Positions 47,126 to 60,798 of a stretch of 64,000 nt of DNA are shown here, in pieces. The stretch spans positions 3,706,907 to 3,770,906 of the forward strand of contig NC_034013.1 of NCBI RefSeq assembly GCF_000346465.2. The letters are read 5' to 3'. The first letter of the stretch is position 1. Every line of letters begins with the position of its first letter. Under the pieces are notes generated by a model that was given only the letters and a program-made list of their open reading frames with translations, ran no database searches and was not told the DNA's origin. A program made the position numbers and the translations under genes. The stretch is from Prunus persica (lineage: Eukaryota; Streptophyta; Magnoliopsida; Rosales; Rosaceae).

Positions 47126-48774
47126 TTTTTTGTATTTTCGTTAATTTGTTTCTCTTCAAGATCTTCAAATAATTTTTTTTTCTCTCCTTTGGTTTTGTTC
47201 TTTTGCAAATACAGAAGGGTAGCTTAGCTAGCAATTTTGATGTGTTCATGCATTTTAGTTGGTTTGCCTTTTCTCTTGAGCGCTGATCTCGCTTCTTTTT
47301 TTTTGGGAAAGAAGAAAGCATTACAAAGAAGATCCCCATACAAGTCAAAATTCCCAAACCAAACACACATATTCACAAAAGCGTGTCCTTTTTTAGCCTC
47401 CGCCACTTGAATGGTTTCATGATAGAAATGTGATAAAGGAATAATTTTGAAACCCTGTAGAAGTTGCGAAATGTATTAAACAATTGTTCGAATTTGCCAT
47501 GGGGGTGAGATATGATGAGTTAGAATTTGCATTAGAACTTTGGAATCGCTTTCAATTTCCTATAGCCTGAGAGATAAACATACAGAATTCCCAGTGCACG
47601 CATGATATATGAATTTAATATATTCTCTTTTACTTTCAATTAATCAATCAAATTTACTTTTGTGTATTATTGTCAATTTTGAAATGCAATCTCAGTTTTT
47701 ATATATATCAAGCGTAAATTCCTCATTAAAAAAAAGGGTAAATTGTAGTATTAATATATATTTTTTGGTTATTTAGATACATGTGTGTGTGTCCATGTTA
47801 TACACAATTCCATCCCTAGATCAAAACAAAAACATGAATCTTGTAGTGCAAGTTTTTTTCCAGTTTGGCATCGTTTGAGACTGCTTCTCTAGAAAGCACT
47901 TATATTCATAAGCGCTTTTCATAAAAGCGGTTTTATTATAAAGATGTTGAAATTTTCATAAGAAATCCAAGTGCTTATTGGAAGAGAACTTGGGAGTGCT
48001 TCCTCCAGAAAGCACTTTCACGACCTACAAGCACTTCTAATATTTTCTGCCAAATGCTGTCAAAAGTGCTTTTGATTGTTAGAAAACACTTTTAGCCCTC
48101 TCAAAAGCACTCCCAACACATGCTATCATTCTATTTTCACTATCTTGTTTATGTGACATGTTTAATTTAATAGATGTGCATGTGCCAGACCTAACCTAAT
48201 CATCTTAATTGATCCGATACCACATGTAAGATTACTTCCAACCAATATGTCAACAATACTAGAGACAAAGTATGTGTGAAAACAAATAAATTACGTGTTA
48301 TCAGTGACGGATCCATAATTCTTACCACCCAATGAATCAGCGTGTAAAAATTCTCCAAAACTTTTCTAGACAACAATTATCATAACCTTTCAGTACTATA
48401 ATAAAATATACATAAAAAAATTATAACCAAGTTTTCGAACAAAAAAAACAGAATAGTTAAAGCAAAATAATCCATCCTGAAACTGTTTTTAAGTTTTCTC
48501 CCATTATTTTCATATCTTTTCTAGTGCTTGTACATGTAAGCTTGAATTGATAGAGAAGTAGGAATAAGGTCGGGGGTATATAGAAGTTAGTTTTATTTTG
48601 TTCTGACTGAGAGCCAAAGTACGTTTCCGGCATTTCATCGAACAGCTTACGTGCGTCCATCCGTAGATTATAAGGACGTGAGTTGAAGAATTGTGGAAGG
48701 GTAATTTCAAGACTAAAGTAAAACCTGTCAGTCAGACCACTATCTCCGGCGAACAGAAAAATCCTCCGTTCTCC
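47126..48774. other. Space between the ATL and PIG-W genes
   Basis: It contains the ATL 3' UTR, a MITE (47868-48122) and the PIG-W promoter and leader. No other gene is supported. Confidence 0.4.
47868..48122. mobile_element. MITE with AAAGCACTT-type motifs
   Basis: The left side GTTTGAGACTGCTTCTCTAG and the inverse of the right side GTTGGGAGTGCTTTTGAGAG are terminal inverted repeats. Internally, AAAGCACTT / AAGTGCTTT words recur on both strands. There is no open frame, and the target duplication was not resolved. Confidence 0.55.
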
Positions 48775-51700
48775 ATGGATTCTCTCCCCAACTCCTTCAA
48801 TCCAAACAAACGTCTCAAAGAAGAGTTACTATTCTCTATCTAAATTCCTCTGCTTAACTAGAATTTTTTGATTCATTTTTTAATTATCTTATTCTGAATT
48901 TTAAAACTTTTGCAGGTTTGTGAGCAATTTGACTGGATCGTCGATGATGGAGATTGCCGCGCTTACCACAATAATCCCTGTAAATTAACCTAATTGCGGA
49001 TTTTCATTTCTCAAGTTTAGAACGAAAGGGTTATGTTTTTGTGTGTGTGTGTGTATGTTTTTGTAAATTCTGAAGCCATTTTCCTGGTTGCCTTGCGCTT
49101 TTTTCAGATTCTGATTATACTGCGGCACTCAGTTGGCTCCAATCCTGTTGTTGGTAAGCCACAAGGACTTCTATTACCATTCAAATTTTTCTTTATGTTC
49201 TTTTTTCTCAAGTTACTAAAAGTTGATCCTTATAATTATTTGGGGGTAATGAACAAAAAATGGGTTCTGTAAATTTGTTGTTGTTCTTCTGATGTGTGTT
49301 TGTGTTAATGATAAAGATTAGGCACCAAGGGTTTTGTGCTGTGTGATAGAACATTTATGAGAAATAAGTAAAATATCGTCTTGCAGTAGCATTGTTGACT
49401 TATCCCTTGAAATTCAAGCCTAGTTGGCTGACTGATTGTGCATGTAGGTAAAATTATTCTCTAGCTGTTAGATTATATGTAGATAGCTTAGATGCATTCT
49501 CATTTGTCACATCTTAGTCGTCCATGTTGGTGCCAAGAGTTGCCTTAACTATCACCAAAAAATCGTCATGGATTACAACATTTTAAACTTCCCATTCACA
49601 TGCCATGTTCGTGACCACATGCTAATCTTCCAAACCAGGCGCAATCCTCATGACCATGGGCACCTAGAAACAAATCGGAGGCAAGATTGTCTAAGGTGTC
49701 ATTGTGACACTGGCCAAGTAGTTTGCAACGATCAAGTTAAGGTGCAATCCAAAATCAATTTTGGACAGATTTTGTAGGGTTTTGGCTTTTGGAGAAGTTT
49801 TGCAATGATTAAGCTAAGGTGTCGTCTGTGTGATGCAAACATATTATCTGATGATAGCATAGTACTCTTAAAGTTATGTTTCATATTTTCTAACATCATC
49901 TTCCTCTGTTTTGGTAATACCAAATGAAGTCATGCGTCTATATCGTATCTATTCACAGTACCATAAGCTTCTGGTCTCCAAGCTTGTTTGATATGTGATG
50001 CAGCTAATACGTTTTTTTTTCTTCTAATATTAATTTTTGTCCTGTGATTCTTTCACCATAGATGTCACATTGAAGAAAAATGATGATGCGGTAGTCGGTT
50101 CTAAGGGCAGACCAGCTTACATGTCTACAATGGCTTTCGATTTTCTTCTCATTGTGCTTCCAATCATCTTAGTTTACACTGTAAGTGTTTTTAACTTGAG
50201 TAATTATGAAAACTTCTGAAGGATCCAAGCATATTGTGTTTGACCAGTTTTATGTTAGCTTTTGAGTAATCTTTGGATTGCGGCTTGCAATCGTTTTTCT
50301 CCCACCATCTTTTTAAGAATCTGACAGTAGTGCCCTTGTTCATGAACAGTCAAAGTTTCTCAAAGTCATAGTGTCTAACTGTAGAATCTATATAGTTGGG
50401 CCTCCTGGTGTGGTTACATTATTTATTATGCATAAATGACATATACCTATTATATTCACAATGATCATAACTCACAACAGGTTTTAGCAGAGTGGATGTA
50501 TATCTGGGCAACTTTGTTGACATTGTTACTGCTTATCAGAATTGCAGCCAACAGGTAAAATATATTAGATCACAATTTTGTTAAAAAGAAATTATTGGAT
50601 CTTTATGGTTTACTTTTGCATGATGAAGTCATTCATGGAATGTTCACAATGCTTAAAGATATTTGTATGAGCAGAGAAGCATATATATGGCTTGGATATT
50701 GATACACTGTCGTATGCACTTCAATACAGGTTTGGTTCTTATTCTAATTTGAAGGAAGATCCCTATTCTGTACGAAAAAATATATCGTCTTACAGGGTCG
50801 CTACGGTATGCAGTCTCACTTAGGTCTGCTTAGGTTATTTTTTATTAAAAAAACTTTCCTGTAACTTTTACTATTTTCTCATGTGAACAAAGTAATTGCT
50901 GCAGATGATCATTACATGCTTGTGTATCTTGGCTGTTGACTTCAGAATTTTCCCTAGAAGATATGCCAAGACCGAGACTTATGGTACTGGCTGGGTAAGA
51001 ATTTTGCAACCAGTATGCAACAAAATTATAGTCTTGTTAAGTTTATTGTAAATTTTTGTTCTATATGATTACTTTTGATTGAGTTTGACTAGATTTTGTT
51101 TATTTTCATTAGAGTGTTACCTGTACTGCACGACTCTTCAAAATGATATGTCAATAACGTATGTTTAATTTCTGTTCCATTACCAGCATTTTCTTCCAGG
51201 TTATCATCAATTGCTGATTAGTTTTAAATGTCTGAATTTTATTTGATAACATAACCTCATGAATATTTCTTTCATTCTTTATCAATTTAGCCAATGTTTA
51301 ATAGCAGACTTAAGGAGGCAATCATATTAAGTTACTTAGGCTCACTAGTTTACTCAGGCTCACTAGTGCTCTAGCATTAGTTTCAATTTTTGTTTTGAAT
51401 GAAGAAATGTAGAATTATTTCGGATCATATTGTTTGTCTCTTTTTTCTTTCTTTGCCTTTCTTTCCTTAATTTTTGTGTACTTTAGATATTCTCTTTGCC
51501 TTGAGACCTGTGCTACATGTGTCAAAACATACATATCTCTACTGAATGAGTGTTCATTGAGAAAAAAAAATCAAGAAAGAAGAGAGGAGACCTCAATTGA
51601 AACATTTTCCATACATGATTATGTCAGATGGATCTTGGGGTTGGCTCATTTGTCGTAGCAAATTCATTAGTTTCACGGCAAGCACGAAATATATCATCCA

Positions 51701-54700
51701 GGTGAGTCATTTTATGATTCTCTTAGTTTGGGCATATAACATCTTGATTCTCTCTCTCTCCCTCGCTCTCTCGCTATATATGTATTTATAATAAATTAAT
51801 ATGTAACTTCAAGTGAAACTGTTTATTTGTTGTAAGATATTATTTTCTCGATGTGCGTATCCCTTTTGAAAAGACAGACAAATACCTATAAGCAAAAAGT
51901 TCAGAGAATAACGGGATTTTAAATGATGGACATATATGGAAGTTTGAGCTTTCCTTCAAACCTAGCAGCACACTTATGGAAAAAAAAAAGTTACCCAGAC
52001 TAGTCCCTTAATGCTCCCAAGTAATCCTCAGGTTATGATTAGTAAATGTTTTCATGTTTAACTCTCGAATGCTTATTTTTCCTTTAGTTTTTTGTTTTCA
52101 GTCTGCATGATCGGATTTTGTATGGTATGACCAAATGGAATGCAGTTTCCTCCTATGGTAGTGTGAATATATTATGATGTAGTGACGTGTTTTCTTAAAA
52201 ATATTTTTTTTATGCTTTTTAAGGAAATGGAAGACTGCAATTCAATCTTCTAGTCCACTGATCATCCTTGGGTTTGCCCGTCTTCTCTCTACCAGAGGTG
52301 TGGACTATCAGGTAGGTTTTATGATGTTACTTTGCCCCTCTGTTTAATAGATACTTATTGAATCAAATTGGGATTGCAATCAAGAAATTTTGAATTTCTA
52401 CATGTAATTATGGGTTTGAGATATTTAGTCATATACCCAATCTTAGCATTAAAACTATAAATAAACCTTACACTATTTAATTTCTATAAACAAACCCCAA
52501 AAAAACCCAAAAAATGACAACTGGCCATATTAAATTTAATTTTGATTACTAAATTACTTTGATGCCCTATTGAGTGTTTTGGGCTTTTTTATGAGATTTT
52601 TGGGTTGGGTTTGTTTTAAGAAATCAATGGCAGTTTTGTAATTTAAAAGAAGTTAAAAGCCTTTTTGCTATGTTGGGGGTGTATTCGATTAAGATTTTAA
52701 TAGATTGTAATTACAAGATTATAATGTAATGGATTTCAGCCGGATTTGTAATTACAAGATTTTAATAGATTGAAATTACATGATTTTACTTATGATTTTA
52801 ATAGATTGCAATTTTCACTTAGGATTTTTTTGTATTCTCCAAAATAAATTTTCCCAGTGTAGATTGGATTCGGGTTAGCCATGTTCGCCTAAGCCCATGA
52901 CCACTCCCAGTTTTTGACAAGACTTGGACCAAAAATTGTGGGGTAAAAAAAAAACTCTTTTTTAGCTGCTTGTGGCATAATCTCATATTTGGTTTGCTTG
53001 TAGTTTTTTGGGCAACTGATACTTTCGGACCTGTACTCCTCCTTTATACTTCACCTTCATATTTTCTCATATTTTTCCTTTTTCTCTATTATTTTCTTTC
53101 CTTTTTCCTTCTCTTCTTCTTCCATCATATGTGTTTTTTTTTCTTATTTGGCTTTGGTCAAGTATCGACTTACCCTTCAATGGAGGTAATGTGTCAAGTA
53201 TTGACTTACCCTTCAATGGAGGTAATGTGTTATAAATATAGTGGCTGATTCTTCTTTCAATATTGTCATCTCTGCTAACTCTCTGGCTCTCTCTCCTCCC
53301 TTGGCTTTCTTCTCCATCCATCAATTTCTCTATGGCCTCCTTCACCCTTTCCTTTCTCACCACCACCATAATCTTCTCATCCTCTACCCACTTCACTTGA
53401 AATTCCACACCAAACTCTCATTGCAATAACTTATAGAATCTGTTCAACAAGTTTCTCATTCATAACTTGGAGGTCTGGGCAGCCAGATCCCCGCCTTTGT
53501 TGGTCTTTGTCCTTCAAAACGATGACTCTCATGCCCCCCATGGAGTTAAGGTGATTTGACGTGCTTCCAGTCTGAAGACATACATTTGTTTTTTATGCCT
53601 AGTCTGGTCATTTTTTCAGTTATCTGCTCTGGTGTGTTGGTGGTTCTTTTTATTGGTTCTTACTGGGGGCAGTGCGTGGGTTATAAGAATCAGGCATGTA
53701 AGGGTGAGATTTGGTATTTATATTACCCACTTAAAAGTCTCACACAATACACCAGTTAATGAAATACTTTAAAATCGATAAGTTTTTGAATACCACGGTA
53801 CTTTTATTGACTACTTAAAAATTCTAATTGAATACCAACGTACTTTTATTGATTACTTAAAAATCCTAATTGAATACCACCAGACTTTAAGCTTCAAAAT
53901 AATCTATTAAAATCTCAATTGAATACACCCCCCTAAATGGGCTTTGGGTGTGTTTCTAAAGTCCATTTCATATAGGGTTTTTTTTATAATTTGAGCTCCT
54001 ATATTGGGTATAATAGTGAATCTCCCTAATGAGAATTTCCTAGGAAGTTTAGTAAATGGAAGACGGAAGTGTGTTCCTGTGAGAATTGAAACAGCCCCTT
54101 TTTCTTTCCCTAACAAGAGAATGAGCTTCAAAACCTCAACCTGGACCAGAATCCAGCTCAGTGAGGTCAGGCTTTTGAAGCTATCAGGGACTATCAGGTC
54201 AATTTGGTATTCGGATTGTGGTCGTGCCTAACGTTCAATTTGAGCCAATTTTAGAATGTAGGGTGACCACTCCATTGAGCTTCTGTTGTTATGAGTCCTT
54301 CCATTTAGACACAATCAATCATGACAAATAACTTTCCAGCACTTTTATGTGTTCAATAAGCTGTGCTGTGCTGATTTAAACTCTTCATGATGCTTGTCCT
54401 AAACTCTTCTGCTTTTTCATGTTATATTTACACCTTGTAGGTTCATGTAGCTGAATACGGAGTACACTGGAATTTCTTTTTCACACTTGCTGCAATATCA
54501 ATTCTTACGTGCATAATTAACGTTCCCGCACAGTATTCTGGCATTCTTGGCTCACTAATTCTAGTAGGTACTATCTAACTGAGAAATATTTTTTTAGGTA
54601 TACCTTTTATTACTTTTATTCTTCTAGTAGATGCAAGACTATTTTATAGCCTACTGGGGTTTTCTATCCTCCAGGTTACCAAGTTTGCTTGACACATGGG

Positions 54701-57407
54701 TTAAACTTGTATCTGCTTTCTAATGAAAGGGGAACTGATATAATCAGCCAAAACAAGGAGGGTTTTTTTAGCATATTTGGTAAGTGCTTAAGTTTGCAGA
54801 TTTGTTATGCTTTATTGATATTCTATGTAGTTTGGACTCTAAAATCAAGTTAAAAGAACAGGTTTTTCTTACCTCAAAAATGAAAAAGGAAGAAGAAGTG
54901 GGATTCATGTATTCAATCAGTCATAAATCATCTCATGACTGTTTTTCTTGATGAAATAGTACATTCTTTGCCCTGAACATAAACTGCCATAGGTTGGATG
55001 CTGTGAGGGATAGTGTAATATTAGCTTTCCTTTTCATAATGCTGTATTATACCAAGTAATGGTAGAAAAGAAAACATCAAAATTTTCCATTTAAAATGTA
55101 CTGTTTCTTGGAGAAGCAGCTGAGTGGGTGTTGATGGCTCAAATGAAGTTGTAGTATGATAACCAAATTGAATGCTGCACCCAGATTACTTTTTAGGAAG
55201 AGCAAACTCTTAAGTCATAATCTCTGCATAACTTATACAATACAATCATGATATTTCTCTATGCTCATATATCGTCAGATATACTGTAAATTTTGCAAAA
55301 CAAGGAAAAACAATCTAGATTCAGTCTTTAAAAAAAAAAAGGTGTGGCAGTTTAACTGTGCAATTACCATCTTCATGGTTAAGTCGGGCTTGTAATCAAT
55401 GGAATTTGGTGCTAGGATCTATGACTAGTAGTTTTAGCGTTCAACTCGCTGCTTTCACATTTTCTCATTATTATGAAAAGGTGAAGGATATAAACAATGA
55501 TAGAAAGATGAGATTGGCTTGTTTTATTAGTTATTTAGCCTGAGGTCTTTTATCTTTTAAATTAAATGAAGGTTCGAAGCTACAATACAAAATGAAAGTA
55601 TGTTGAATTGTTTTATTTTATTGTAAAAACTACCAAAATCATATTTTATAATAGTGGGATAATAGTATCATTCATAATGATACGTGAATCCCTTTAAATA
55701 TGAAAAGTTCAAAATTCATCATTTGATAATTGAAAAATTGTAATAGAATTCTGAATTTTGTTTTCTGAATGTTCTTAGTCACTACAATTACCTACCATTA
55801 TCCTTATGATCATCACCATCACCACCGAGCTCACTCACTCTAATCTTGATATTTACTAGAGTTTTCCGTAACTCAGACAACGACGTTAAATGGGTTCCAT
55901 AACTAAACTTTGGTTGTGATGCAATTAGGTTGCATTTAGTTCATGATTTAATTCATTGGATGACCTAATTGTGGGTATTTTGGGGTCAATGAACATCTCT
56001 GATATATCTGGAGAGAATGTCATGTTCTGCTATGCATTGGAAGAACAATTCCGGTTAACATGTTAATACCTTTATTTTTAGTGATAATGGATTTGGTTAA
56101 TCATATGTATAGGAGGTGAACTGCTGAATACTGGACATGAACACTACAAAAACCAATTAGGATAAAACTGATGAAAGACAGTATGAAAATCCGAAAAGTT
56201 GAGAACTGAAATGATATGGAAGTAAATTTAAACGATCACATAACACTGAGAGGAGGCTGAATTATAATCATTCAAGCATGTCTTTTTGGGTTTTGCTTCT
56301 TATTGCTTTTGCTATTCCTTTTGTAAAGTATTTGATTGTTTTCATTCCCAGGATATTGGGGTTTGTACCTTGTTGGTGTCCAGTTAGGAAACTTTCTTTT
56401 CTTCAATAACCATTCCTCTGCAACAATGAGGAGCACTAACTGGGCAAAGATTAGAGTCTGGATGCTTTCACTTCTGTTTTGGTATTTCTCTTCTCCAAGT
56501 TGCTTTTTCAAATTTATTCTCCCTCTCCCTTCTTTGTTCTGGTAGCAAGGTTATTGCTTAAGGTGTTAATGTTTCAGGTTATTAACTGTGATTATAGACC
56601 GCCACGTCGAGAGAGTTTCCCGTAGAACGGTATGTACTTTTGTCTTCTTTTCCTTAATTTAAGTACGTGTTTGAATATTAGTTTTGAGGAAACTAAAGTA
56701 TGTATACATTGTGCAGTGCAACCTGGGCTATGTTACACTGGTATTGGCAGTAAATTTACAGGTTAGTCCCATTTCCTGTGATTTGAATTTATAAAATTTA
56801 AATGGCATATCCATTTCGGAAGATTTTAGTTTCATATATTATTTATTCATTTTGGATGGTAACTTGTATAGGGAACAAAGTTGTATTGGCTTATCTTTTT
56901 AATTTTTTTTTCCAAGTTGCACTCTGTCAATTGTCCAACTATTGCTGACTTAAGTGTACATCCCATTTCTGACCAACTGCTCTTTGAAACTGGTTTGTAC
57001 ATTTTTTTTAACTCTTCAAATCGTCACTCATTTTCAGGTGCTGGCAATACTACTGCTCTCCGATTTTCTTCCTGGAAGCAAAACTTCAGTACTGGAAGAA
57101 GCATATGACCGCAATTTGCTGGGGACATTTCTTCTGGTATAATTTTTTTTTCCCTTCTTGTGGTAACCAACAAAATTTTGTTTTGTTTTTATCAACATTT
57201 GGCAGCTGCTCGTCGATCACACTTGAAATAATCTTAATCTTCTGTTTCTTACAGGCAAACTTGCTCACAGGTTTGGTGAACTTGTTTGTGGATACCCTGT
57301 TTGCATCATCAGTCAAAGCCCTTTTTATTTTGATTGCCTATGCGTTTTCCCTATCCTTCCTCATTGGATTGCTAGATTTTTGCGGTATCAGACTGAAATT
57401 TTGGTAG
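48775..57407 (+). CDS. PIGW: PIG-W/GWT1, GPI inositol acyltransferase
   Basis: Sixteen exons join in frame to 463 residues: 48775-48824, 48916-48979, 49108-49153, 50062-50180, 50481-50554, 50730-50805, 50905-50994, 51628-51701, 52224-52311, 54441-54567, 54675-54779, 56352-56481, 56578-56629, 56717-56761, 57038-57136 and 57255-57407. The enzyme acylates the inositol of GlcN-PI during GPI-anchor synthesis in the ER membrane. It is hydrophobic throughout, with about a dozen membrane helices. Conserved blocks are [20 protein letters not shown] at the N-terminus, [20 protein letters not shown] with [35 protein letters not shown], and [15 protein letters not shown] near the C-terminus. The exon 1 donor GA|GTTACT is the weakest junction. 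Intron 9 (2.1 kb) and intron 11 (1.6 kb) are enlarged; intron 9 holds a transposon. Length fits the family. Confidence 0.9.
53157..53233. repeat. 38-bp direct repeat, two copies
   Basis: Two adjacent near-identical units contain GACTTACCCTTCAATGGAGG and TAATGTG. They lie inside the intron-9 transposon. Confidence 0.9.
53780..53880. repeat. About 49-bp direct repeat, two copies
   Basis: Units contain GTACTTTTATTGA, CTACTTAAAAA and CTAATTGAATACCA, repeated back to back in the subterminal part of the intron-9 transposon. Confidence 0.8.
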
Positions 57408-57573
57408 GGGGACAATCTGTGTGACAATCTAATTAGTCAAGGACAGGAACTAAATGAAAATTCCTACAACATACTTTTAAATCCACGCATGATTACCAAG
57501 TTTTTTCCCCTAATCCACGCTTAATAACCATTTTTTTTTTGGGGCAAGGGTGGGGATTTACAAAAAAGAAGGA

Positions 57574-57815
57574 AAAGGTCATTTAGGCCATTGTAGTTTG
57601 TCGAATTTTCGACTTTGGTCTGTGTGGTTTCAATTTTGGCGGTTTGACCTATGTAGTTTGATATTCATCATAATGCAAGGATACGTTTGGATTAGATGTA
57701 AATTCAAATGTCTTAGAATTGCGATGGATATCAAATTATGAAGGTCAAATCGTCAGAATCAAAAGAACATAGACCGAAGTGAAAAATTTGGCAAACTACA
57801 AGCACCAAAAATTAC
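57574..57815. mobile_element. Fold-back MITE downstream of PIG-W
   Basis: The left half (TTGTAGTTTGTCGAATTTTC, ACTTTGGTCTGTG, GGTTTGACCTA, TAGTTTGATAT) pairs with the right half in reverse order (ATATCAAATTA, AGGTCAAATCG, CATAGACCGAAGT, GGCAAACTACAAGC). The structure is nearly fully fold-back, about 240 bp. A related but poorer copy may be present at 25610-25800 in intron 3 of the SDR gene. Confidence 0.75.
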
Positions 57816-58348
57816 TTTCCATCATAAAAAATCAATCAATTGAGGGTTTGCGCAAGTATAATTCGAGTGTGCATAATGCAGAATAGAAGTATGGAGCTAA
57901 TGGCCAAACATAATGGCGCCGAGTCCTGATGATGGCATGCCAAGGATTAGGCACAACATCTGGGCCATGCACATGAAAGTGCATTTGCCATTGGTTGTCA
58001 GTTTCTCAGCAAATACAACGACAACTCATGCAACGATTTGTGCATTCGAAACGTAGATGTAACCTTCAATTTCCAGTAGTACAGAAACACTACAGTAGTC
58101 TTTCCAAAAAAAAAAAAACCCTACAGTAGAAGAGAAAGATACTTGACACAATGCCCAAAATAACCTGTATGTGGGGCAAAAAAATTAGGGTTTATGGAGA
58201 AAAATTTGTACGCAATAGGAATGCCACTGTTTGATATCCCTAATCAATTATATTTCGTCACGTGTGATAAGAATTTCAAGTGATAAGATAGAAATAGAAA
58301 AATAGTGATATCCTCGGGACATGTAAGTCCTTTTTTTTTTGGTCAAAC

Positions 58349-58409
58349 ATGTAAGTCCTCTAGATTATGGTTAATCACATGTAAGTCCTCTAGATTATGG
58401 TTAATCACA
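58349..58409. repeat. 30-bp direct duplication
   Basis: Two adjacent copies of ACATGTAAGTCCTCTAGATT followed by ATGGTTAATC. Confidence 0.9.
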
Positions 58410-60076
58410 GCAAAGATGTACTTCTCCTAGAGAAGGTCACATGGATTAACATGCAGAGAAGAGGATCTGACAGTTTGGACCATCCTCCCTCCATATGTCC
58501 TCGTCACTAGATAAGGCAACAGGTTTCAGATCTTTCTCTTTGTTTTTGTTTATGTAATTATTAATTAATTTATTAATTTATAAAGCCATTTGAATATTGC
58601 AATCTCTTTTTATTTCTGACATGCAAGGGGCATTATTGGCTTATAAAGAGTATAAATAGAGCAAATTTAGTGTACAGTTTTCCATAATGTTATCAGAAAA
58701 AATTCTGCTGACAGTCAAACCACATCATTATGCTGATATGCTATGATTATTGAAATGTTTTTCCCTCACTACTTTAACTCAAGATCTATGTTTATCACCC
58801 TTTTTAATATTTGACACATATCTATAGACATAACTCTAGTTAATTTTTTACTTTGATTTACGTAACCATGATTATGCTTATAAACACATGTCAAATGTTA
58901 AAAATGGTGATGAATGAGCATACAACTTGGATTAAAGTGGTGAGCTAAAATGATCCCATGATTATTTACTTAAAAAAAAGAATATCTACTATGGTAACAG
59001 AAAAAATAAGCTTGTAAATGGATTTTTATTAGTGGTTGGATTAGATCTACTCATTATGATGAATTTTTTATTTTTTAACTTTTTGGGTAAAGCCCTAATG
59101 CTTGAGAAAGTACAAATTAAGCTGCACAGGCAGAGGGACAAGTCTTTTTCACTCTGTTTCTGAATGTAACTTGCAAATAATGGATCCTTTTATACCAATT
59201 ATTGATACCTATACTATGTATGATAATACAGCCTTTTTTCTTTTCTGGATGGATAGGGGAATACTAGTTAGCTAGTTGTATGGTATTAAGCCTTGCTATT
59301 GCTTGATATAATTGGCCTAATATTGTTAAGCATCAAAGCATTAGCAATAGAAAGAATGAAAAAGGCTCATGATTAGGGTTAATTAATGAGCTTTTGATCC
59401 CTTTAATACTTAGGGTTGCTGCTCACATTTTCCTTTCAATATGTCAATATCACCAACAGGGTTGACAATTGACGTTGCAAAGACCTCCTCCTCCTGCATT
59501 TGCTGCTGGTATTTGACATGTAATAAACCAATTTTCATTTTATTAGGCTCTATATATATATATACATATTATATCTACACAAACACGATAAACATTTATT
59601 ATAAACAGAGTAGAAAGTAGAGGGAGGTAATAAAAAATACATGACATTCGCACTGTAATAATGTTTGGATCTCCACAGTGTGCTTGTACATTGTATGTAG
59701 AGTTTATAATAAATAAGAGGAGAGAATCTATCTATGTGTTGGTAGGGTACGTGAGCCAGTCATTTCCTCCAAAACCAAACACAGATTTGAATGTGAGGAG
59801 CTGCTTTTGCACAGCTTGTTGTGTTGTTTGTATGCATATATCTATATAGATTTGGGTCCCCCACCTTCCCTTCTCTGATCCACTGCACATACTGGGCCAC
59901 TCTTTTTGACACCATCTACGAAATTGGGAAGGAAACCAAAACTAAGATGACAGATAGAAAAGAGAGAGAGAGAGAGAGAGAACTCTCTTTCTCTCTTTCT
60001 CTTTCCCTCACTTTTCGAAGCTGAAAAGCACCCCACCTTTTCTGCCTCTCTCACGTGCACCATTTCCCTCTCTAAC

Positions 60077-60077
<1 letters not shown>

Positions 60078-60131
<54 letters not shown>
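60078..60131. repeat. (CT)n tract upstream of the bHLH gene
   Basis: A pure CT run of about 54 bases about 170 bases before the ATG. A shorter (GA)n/(CT)n pair lies at about 59962-60005. It probably lies in the core promoter or leader. Confidence 0.93.
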
Positions 60132-60136
<5 letters not shown>

Positions 60137-60299
60137 TAAGTTGAAGGGATGGTGCGGTGGGTTTTTCTGTAAAATGATTGTGGTCCTTGAATAGAAAAGG
60201 AGCTAAAGGGTAGTGTTTATAAGTCAATATATATTCAAGTGCCAGTTAATCAAATAAAGGTGCTGAAGAAGAAGTGCAAACAGAAAGAGAGAGAAATAC

Positions 60300-60746
60300 A
60301 TGACAATGGCTTTAGAAGCTCTTACTTCTAATGAGCCTTTCAACTTCATCATTTATGATACCATCTCCGCAACCCCCTACAGCTTCCAAGACTCTTCAGG
60401 GACGACTAGCAATTTCATACCTCCAGACAAGAACTTCTGCACCAGCACCAGTAGCATGAAATCTGATCAAGACACCCAAATCAAGAGGGCGTTGAATTTG
60501 GAAGCCGCAGCAGCAGGTGGTGGTGGTAGGCAGAAGCAGAGTTCTCTGGGTGTAAACAATAATAATGCTCAGCAGCAGCAGCAAGGGCGGAAGAAGAGGA
60601 GGAGAAAGCCAAGGGTTTGCAAGAACAAGGAAGAAGCTGAGACTCAGAGAATGACTCACATTGCCGTTGAAAGAAACCGCAGAAAACAAATGAATGAGCA
60701 TCTTGCCATTCTGCGCTCTCTCATGCCTGACTCTTACGCCCAAAGG

Positions 60747-60798
<52 letters not shown>

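Larger units (their letters stand above)
52674..53934. mobile_element. Inverted-repeat transposon in intron 9 of PIG-W, about 1.26 kb
   Basis: The left end GGGGGTGTATTCGATTAAGA and the inverse of the right end GGGGGTGTATTCAATTGAGA form inverted repeats of at least 30 bp, continuing as TTTTAATAGATT. Subterminal AATAGATTG / ATTGAATACC motifs are repeated. No transposase is seen. GGGGTGTATTCAATT-type ends occur in non-autonomous hAT- or Mutator-like elements of plants. The target duplication was not found. Confidence 0.7.
57408..60299. other. Intergenic between PIG-W and the bHLH gene
   Basis: No supported gene over about 2.9 kb. It contains a fold-back element (57574-57815), a 30-bp direct duplication (58349-58409), and the bHLH promoter and leader with (GA)n and (CT)n tracts. 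Confidence 0.45.
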
